Source: Macrotrachela quadricornifera
Taxonomy: Eukaryota; Rotifera; Eurotatoria; Philodinida; Philodinidae
DNA length: 64,000 nucleotides
Assembly (NCBI GenBank): GCA_022393335.1
Contig: JAJEKB010020261.1
Location: forward strand, 68,755-132,754
Reading direction: 5' to 3'
Shown here: positions 58,548 to 64,000 of the stretch, in pieces
How the letters are laid out: each line of letters starts with the position of its first letter
Numbering within the stretch: position 1 is the first letter of the stretch
Notes under the pieces: model-generated
The model's database searches: none
What the model was told of the DNA's origin: nothing
The model's input: only the letters and a program-made list of their open reading frames with translations
Made by a program: the position numbers and the translations under genes

Positions 58548-59897
58548 CTATGCAATCTGAATAACGAGATTAGCAATCCCACACATGTTCTCGCCACGCA
58601 AAATGCGTACATAACCGCGTTCACCCCAGCCAAGACCTAGGTTCCAAAAACAGTTGTAAGTTAGAGAAATATCATTCTCGCTCACCCCAGCTATTCTTGC
58701 ATAGCCAATAAAGGTCACCTGTGTCCGATTGACCGTAACCAACAAGTTGCATCTACAAAAGACAAAAATTGAATCAATATAAAATCCTTTTGAATTTGCT
58801 GTACCACATGATTGATTGCTGTCTGCGAGCATGTAGAATCTTGATAGATTCCTAAGAAGTAAATCAAAATCAATAATGATTACAATTGACGTATAAAACA
58901 TACCTTCTCTATAGAAGAGAAAGGAGTCTTTACTAGCGTCGATGCCCACGTAGAGTGGTGAGTTTTGAATCCATGCTATCATTGTGTCCTCATCTCGCGT
59001 TTCCAACGTATAGATTTTGTCAAACTATGATTGCACAAAATGAAATTATACAATTCGACTATTTTTGTTAATCCGATTAAAGAACAAAACTACATAAATA
59101 TAGTCTTTTTAGTTTTTATGCACGTACATGAGCAAAAGGTTGACAATGATTCGGCTGACATTCACCCATCGACGACGGATAGTCTGCATCACGACAAATA
59201 CCACCCAATTTGGCAATGCATTCAAATCGAGTGAAATTATATGGACAGCAGTCAGAGACACGACATACACTACCACTTTCAAGCCGTCCTGTTTGAATGG
59301 TGTGAAAAGTCTCGATAACTTCTGAAATACAATTTTCAAGGAAAAAGTTAGGAATAGTTTGTATTCATCAGCAACATCTTACCAACGCTAACAATAGCCG
59401 CAACATCAGATGTCAGAGTTTGTTGCCATACAGGCGAAATGACACCTTTTGTACGCCAATCGAGTGAATCGGGATAGTTTTTCAATTTAGTGATGTTTGT
59501 ATTCAAAGCCGAACGAGCATCAAAGAAAGTCTTTGGATGTGATACAAGTTCCTTGAATAGATCATCTCTCATTACTGTAAAAATGTAAATGAGCATAATT
59601 TACCTCAATCCGTTGATCAGCTAAATGGTTGATGTCAAGTGTGAATGTCAGATTCGGATAAGTGCGTTGGTAGGTTCGCAGTCGTTGGATATTTCTATAG
59701 AATATGTGTTGGCGTTCCACTTCCTCTGCAACTGACACATAGTGTTTATTGAAATCAAATTTGAATTTGTGCCAGTGTGATAGCAAACTACCAGTGACAA
59801 CGCTGAACAATAACAGGAATGTGACGAACTATAAAAATGAAGAAAAAAATAGTCTCATCAGTCGCACAAGTGTGGGATGGCTCACGTTTAGATGCAT
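58548..59897 (-). CDS. Papain-family (C1A) protein lacking the catalytic cysteine
   Basis: Exons: 59886-59897, 59604-59828, 59383-59574, 59128-59321, 58904-59024, 58805-58851, 58686-58752 and 58548-58636. A signal peptide (MHLNFVTFLLLFSVVTG) and an I29-type propeptide (about 20-75) precede the mature domain at LDWRTKGVISPVWQQ. There the usual CGSCWAF is LTSDVAAIV, so the nucleophile Cys is Val and proteolysis is not expected. The catalytic His (INHV) and Asn (KNSWG) and the disulfide-type cysteines remain. All joins are in phase except exon 2 to 3, where the 29-nt intron leaves a one-base mismatch. Either a frameshift or an assembly error disables the gene, or a different splice is used. It could be a pseudoenzyme or a young pseudogene; intact downstream exons favour recent loss. 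Confidence 0.82.
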
Positions 59898-61806
59898 TTT
59901 CTATCGTTTGTATGACAATGCTTCAATGTTAAGATAAGATTACATTATATGAAATAGGACGCAAAGGCAACCATCGATAAGTATTATCTTCTACAAGCAC
60001 AGTAAAAAACAAAAACGGATATTTCAAACGATTTCATCAGTATCAAACAAACGAAAGAAAGCGTAATTTTTCTATGCCAATCTGGCATGCACCGCAGTCC
60101 TTACAACACAATAGATATGTGTCAATACCAATACCAAATTTCAAATGTTTAGGTTTGTTGTTTATTTATGTCTTATAATAATTTTAATATTTTTATTATC
60201 AATTTTGACAATTTGAATTTAAACGAGTTTTAAATTACATAATTCTGGTTTATTTTAAGGTTGAGATCGAAAAGATTAAGCTGAAATAAATATGAATCAT
60301 CATATGGTTCAATATTTTCTTAATATACATTATTTTAAATTTATTTTCTCAATTTTAATTGTTTCTCAACACAAAATAATTTTAAATTCTACGATAAATA
60401 TTTTTCATTTACGTCATAGTTTTAAAGTCGTAATAAAATTGTTAAACTATATTTCAGAATATGTACTGACATATAGATTGGACTAGTTCAGAATAGATCA
60501 CTACATAAGACTATAATCTGTTATATGCAACGTCACAGACGTCTGTCCTTTTTCGTTTTAAAATTTATTATGGGCGGATATCCGAACGGTGCAATACGTC
60601 TCGTCTTTTTTGCAAAAACAACTACGCATAATAAATAGAATGATACCAGTCAGTTACTCAGTTCGAACGACGTTTGAAGACTCCATACAATTACGGACTA
60701 GTCATGACTAGAAAAAAGACTAGTCTTTTTAGCTGTCCTTTGCTCGTCTGAGTATAACTTATTCATCTGGAACTTTGAAAAAAAAGAATAAGTTTCTTTT
60801 ACTTATTTTTTATTGAAATGAGAAAAGAAAAGTTCTTCGAATTATTTCCATTGTAAATAAATCCGATTAAGTATACGTACAATTGTAAAATGTGAAAATA
60901 ACTTTTCCGAATTGATCATGCATGGAATACTATGAATAATTAAATCATATTCTGTTGGATGTTTTATAAAGGTTTTTGCAGCCCATAGTTTGAAGTATCC
61001 AACGAATAAAAGAAACTTACAAAAACGTTTCTTACTATACGTGGTTAGATAGAACTCATAAAGCTGTACTTTTTTATATACATGAAGGAACTTAAAACAT
61101 TGAGATCATTCTAAACGGAATGGGCTGAATATTTTGAGTGCTTTATGTATGTAAAATAGTAAAAATTTTTTAAAAGTACAATTTTCTTCAAAACCTTCAT
61201 GAATTTTATCTAATCATATATAAATCATTGAGAAAAGACATTTACTGAAATTTTAAGTTCATTGGAATTTACGTAGATATTATAGAATTAATAAGTGATT
61301 TTGATTTGTAATTTTGTTTTCGTTGAATTCAATCAATTGATTAAATCAATCAGCTATATTCTTATGGCAATTTGTTAGTTATCAATAGAAACATTAATTA
61401 ATCAGAGGTTACAGTGATGTTTGAATAATAAATCACCGTCTAAAAATGCTTCTTTATATATATGAAAAATTGTAGACAGATGAAAATATGTGTACTAAAT
61501 AGCACATAAAAAACTAGCTTTAGGTATGTATTTTGTTTAAAAAAAAAGTTGAGACTAATCAGTGAAAAACAGACAATGTTCATTTTTTATTACGCGATAA
61601 CGATATAAATAGAGTAGTTTTATTTCAACTCGCTGCAAAAATGTATAACATATAAGAAATCAGCTATTATCCCAGAAGATAAATCTGTTATCATAATCTT
61701 GATCAACTTTGTATATATCAAGTTGTTATGATATAAGGGTTAGAGGAATTAATGGTCTATATAAAGGATTTTCATCATATATGAGTGATCTCTTCGTTAT
61801 CAATTT
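59898..61806. other. Gene-poor, very AT-rich stretch
   Basis: No gene or clear repeat was seen. Confidence 0.4.
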
Positions 61807-62130
61807 TCAAATGCTCTTTAAAGTTTTTATTAACGAAATAAAGTGTGTTTCCATATACTTTCGAGTATGCTCTACAAGATATCGATAACGAGTTTCACAA
61901 ATGATGACTTCAAACTCTTGGTCATCAAGGTTATGCATTTTAGTTGAAGAGTCGCATAATATTTTGATTCGATGAACTCCAAAGCAAAGTAAAAAATCAT
62001 AGAAGTGATTAGTGATAATGCAGTCTATAACTTCTAAAAGTTTCAAATCGAACGAATCTTTCTTTCGAAATAAATCAAATATCTTCAAAATGTCTCCTGT
62101 CGTTTTAATTAAAAAATTAAATAATTTCAT
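61807..62130 (-). CDS. Small hypothetical protein
   Basis: A clean 107-residue frame with mixed hydrophobic and charged residues (FDLFRKKDSFDLKLLEVIDC, later IICETRYRYLVEHTRKYMET), predicted mainly helical. No motif is recognised and no partner exon was found. ATG at 62130 is the first Met after an in-frame stop. It may be a lone exon or a random frame. Confidence 0.35.
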   Translation of the reverse strand: MKLFNFLIKTTGDILKIFDLFRKKDSFDLKLLEVIDCIITNHFYDFLLCFGVHRIKILCDSSTKMHNLDDQEFEVIICETRYRYLVEHTRKYMETHFISLIKTLKSI

Positions 62131-62733
62131 ATAAGAATAGCTATCAACAGCTGATATTTTTAATTTAACAGTTTTATCGATGAGAGTGGTAATTTAGCCC
62201 GAATATGGTTTAACTTTTTCAGTGATAATAAAAATAAAATCAAACTGAGATATTCTCAAAGGAGAAAAAGTGAGACTTCCTCTACTTCAGAAAATACAAG
62301 AGAAGTAGGTACTCTTGAAGTCTGGTTTTCCTCTTAGATACAGCACAAAATATATCATAAGTTATTCGATTAAAAGATTTACTACATTTTTTAGTTGTAC
62401 TTGAAAACTACTGAATTTTATAATCTGTATATAAATAGAAATTTAAAAGGAAGGTTTCTGTTTTATTGATTTCTTTAAATACAGCCATATACGCACACAC
62501 ATTGATGTGTTTAATCTAACTCTCTGATAATCAATGAAGATATTCTGGATATATAAATAACATTTGAATCCTTTATACCATAAAACACAATAATAACAAC
62601 AATAAACAATTAGAACCTAGTTATAAAATGAAAGAAGAGTTTTTTTAAGTACTTTTACTACTGTTTTGTCTTGTTTTCTAATGATGATAATAATAATTTG
62701 TTTGAAGAATGTGTCATATTTCATGTACTATTA
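62131..62733. other. Intergenic, no gene seen
   Basis: AT-rich; nothing recognised. Confidence 0.35.
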
Positions 62734-63160
62734 GACCCCGGCAAGTTCAGCTCTACTTCATATTTTATGAACTGTTCAAAACGCTCACGCTCACGAACTG
62801 AACTATTTAAACAGCTCTTTTTGAACTGAACTGAACTTTTCGAACAGCTCTATTCAAATGAACTGAACTGCTTGACCAACTCCTTTTGAACTGAGCTGAA
62901 CTTTTTGAACAGCTCTATTCAAATGAAATGAACTGAACTTTTCGAACAGCTTTATTCAAATAACCTTATTCACTTGAATAGGTCCTTTTGAACTGATTGA
63001 AAAGTTCAGTTCATTTGAAGAGAGCTGTTCAAAAAGTTCAGTTCAGTTCGAAAGAGCTGTTCGAAAAGTTCAGTTCAGTTTAAAAGGAACTGTTCAAGCA
63101 GTTCAGTTCATTTGAACAAAGTTGTTCAAACAGTTCATGAACTTGAGCTGATCGACCCCT
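62734..63160. mobile_element. Large palindromic AGTTC element
   Basis: The left half repeats GAACTGAACT and GAACAGCTCTATTCAAATG; the right half repeats the complements GTTCAGTTC and CATTTGAAGAGAGCTGTTC. Symmetry is centred near 62975. Ends include GACCCC and, at the right, GATCGACCCCT. It would fold into a hairpin of about 200 bp per arm. Same building blocks as the MITE at 13864-14018. Confidence 0.75.
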
Positions 63161-63401
63161 ATGCATTATAACAACAACAAGTGATGATGAGATAAACAAA
63201 ACGGCAGGGTAAAAAAACTAGTGAATAGAAGTTACGTCAAGATCATTAAACTATGCATGAAATCAAAATACTTAAAAGACAATCTATGTGTAGATGAATA
63301 TAAATGTATTTGCTTAATTTTTATGACGACAACAAAGAAGCGGGGAAAAAAGGTTTTTTTTAGTTGTATAATTTTAATATAGCAGCTGAATTTGTTGCAT
63401 T

Positions 63402-64000
63402 CTATTTAGCAGTATACAATCGTTTGGCTTGATGAGCTTGAAGTACAGCAATAGCTTCTTCAACCTATTATAAAACATAAGAAATATTATCTTATTTGAT
63501 TTACAAAATATATTAAAAAAAACATACTTTAGCCTTAAGTGATCCACGCGATTCAAGTAGATGAAGAAGTTCTGTATTATCGATTTCGAGAAGCATACCA
63601 GTTATTTTACCAGCTAAATCAGGTTGCATTTGTTGAATTAATGGAAATAAACGTTCACCTAACATTTGTTTTTGTTCTTGTGGTGTTTCATTAGCAAGTG
63701 CAGCTGGTGTTAATGGTTCTTGTCCGGCAAAGACAATTGAATTTCCAAATCCATCTGCATTCTAAAAAATAATAAATATAATTCGAAAATTATTATTCTT
63801 ATATTTTTTTTTTTTTGAATTAAGTATTTACATTAGGTGGCATATTTCGTGCTGTACGAGTATAAGCTGTTGCTTGTAGTTGTCCAGCAATTGGTGGTCG
63901 AACAGAATTATCAGTCATCATTTGTCCTGGTGCTGGTGTTGGTCGTGGTGGTGTTTGTGGCATACCTGATCGAGATACAACACCAGTCATAGCAGGTGTT
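63402..64000 (-). CDS. Cytoplasmic poly(A)-binding protein, C-terminal part
   Basis: Three exons join in phase: 63832 to beyond the window end, 63528-63761, and 63402-63464 (stop). The first is the Pro/Met/Gln-rich linker typical of PABPC. The second starts with a short linker, then [20 protein letters not shown], the opening of the MLLE (PABC) domain, continuing with [10 protein letters not shown] and [11 protein letters not shown], the MLLE signature that binds PAM2 peptides of translation and deadenylation factors. The last exon gives [15 protein letters not shown]. The four RRMs must lie past 64000. Identification is secure; paralogue number cannot be judged. Confidence 0.96.

Overview
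This looks like a 64-kb piece of a small-intron, AT-rich animal genome, most likely a bdelloid rotifer. That assignment is inference. It rests on introns of about 45-65 bp, on the gene families (an animal-type arginine ADP-ribosyltransferase, an F-box gene with an LRR array, a membrane NHL-propeller protein, a U-box/kinase fusion), and on many different decayed DNA transposons present in one or a few copies. A scaffold gap of ten Ns lies at 18481-18490. Exons were joined by hand from GT/AG signals, reading-frame phase and protein-family similarity; no search was run.

Region by region. 1-649: end of an unrecognised multi-pass membrane protein. 1344-1969: non-autonomous inverted-repeat element. 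2078-4337 (-): SNX1/2-type sorting nexin (PX + BAR). 4854-7497 (-): five-exon gene joining a U-box, a probable pseudokinase and a C2HC zinc finger. 8545-9839: two minisatellite-bearing Helentron-like elements. 10023-11261: dead mariner. 12192-13292 (-): ADP-ribosyltransferase. 14080-16708 (-): an F-box exon and twelve tandem LRR exons of one repeat each. 17327-19016: two more minisatellite elements on either side of the assembly gap. 20661-26655: gene-poor, with small MITEs, a small two-exon gene, a broken zinc-finger ORF and an SDR pseudogene. 27001-28178 (-): syntaxin. 30974-32818: long-TIR element. 33725-42693 (+): seven-exon membrane NHL gene whose 4-kb first intron holds a TTAA-flanked element nested in a minisatellite element. 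42843-45456 (-): piggyBac transposase pseudogene split by a Helitron-like element. 45498-49226: further Helitron-like copies, one carrying a TA-flanked long-TIR element with a 62-bp satellite. 49959-54486 (-): xanthine dehydrogenase/aldehyde oxidase family enzyme. 55998-58295: inverted duplication around a dead DDE transposase. 58548-59897 (-): papain-like protein without its catalytic Cys. 62734-63160: palindromic AGTTC repeat. 63402-64000 (-): C-terminus of cytoplasmic poly(A)-binding protein, running off the window.

The intact genes are mostly unrelated eukaryotic housekeeping or signalling functions: endosomal sorting, SNARE fusion, purine/aldehyde oxidation and mRNA poly(A) binding. They are interspersed with expanded accessory families and nested mobile DNA. 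I see no operon-like joint function. The most unusual items are the U-box/pseudokinase/zinc-finger fusion, the one-LRR-per-exon array, the mixed active site of the molybdo-flavoenzyme and the minisatellite-bearing terminal-hairpin element family.
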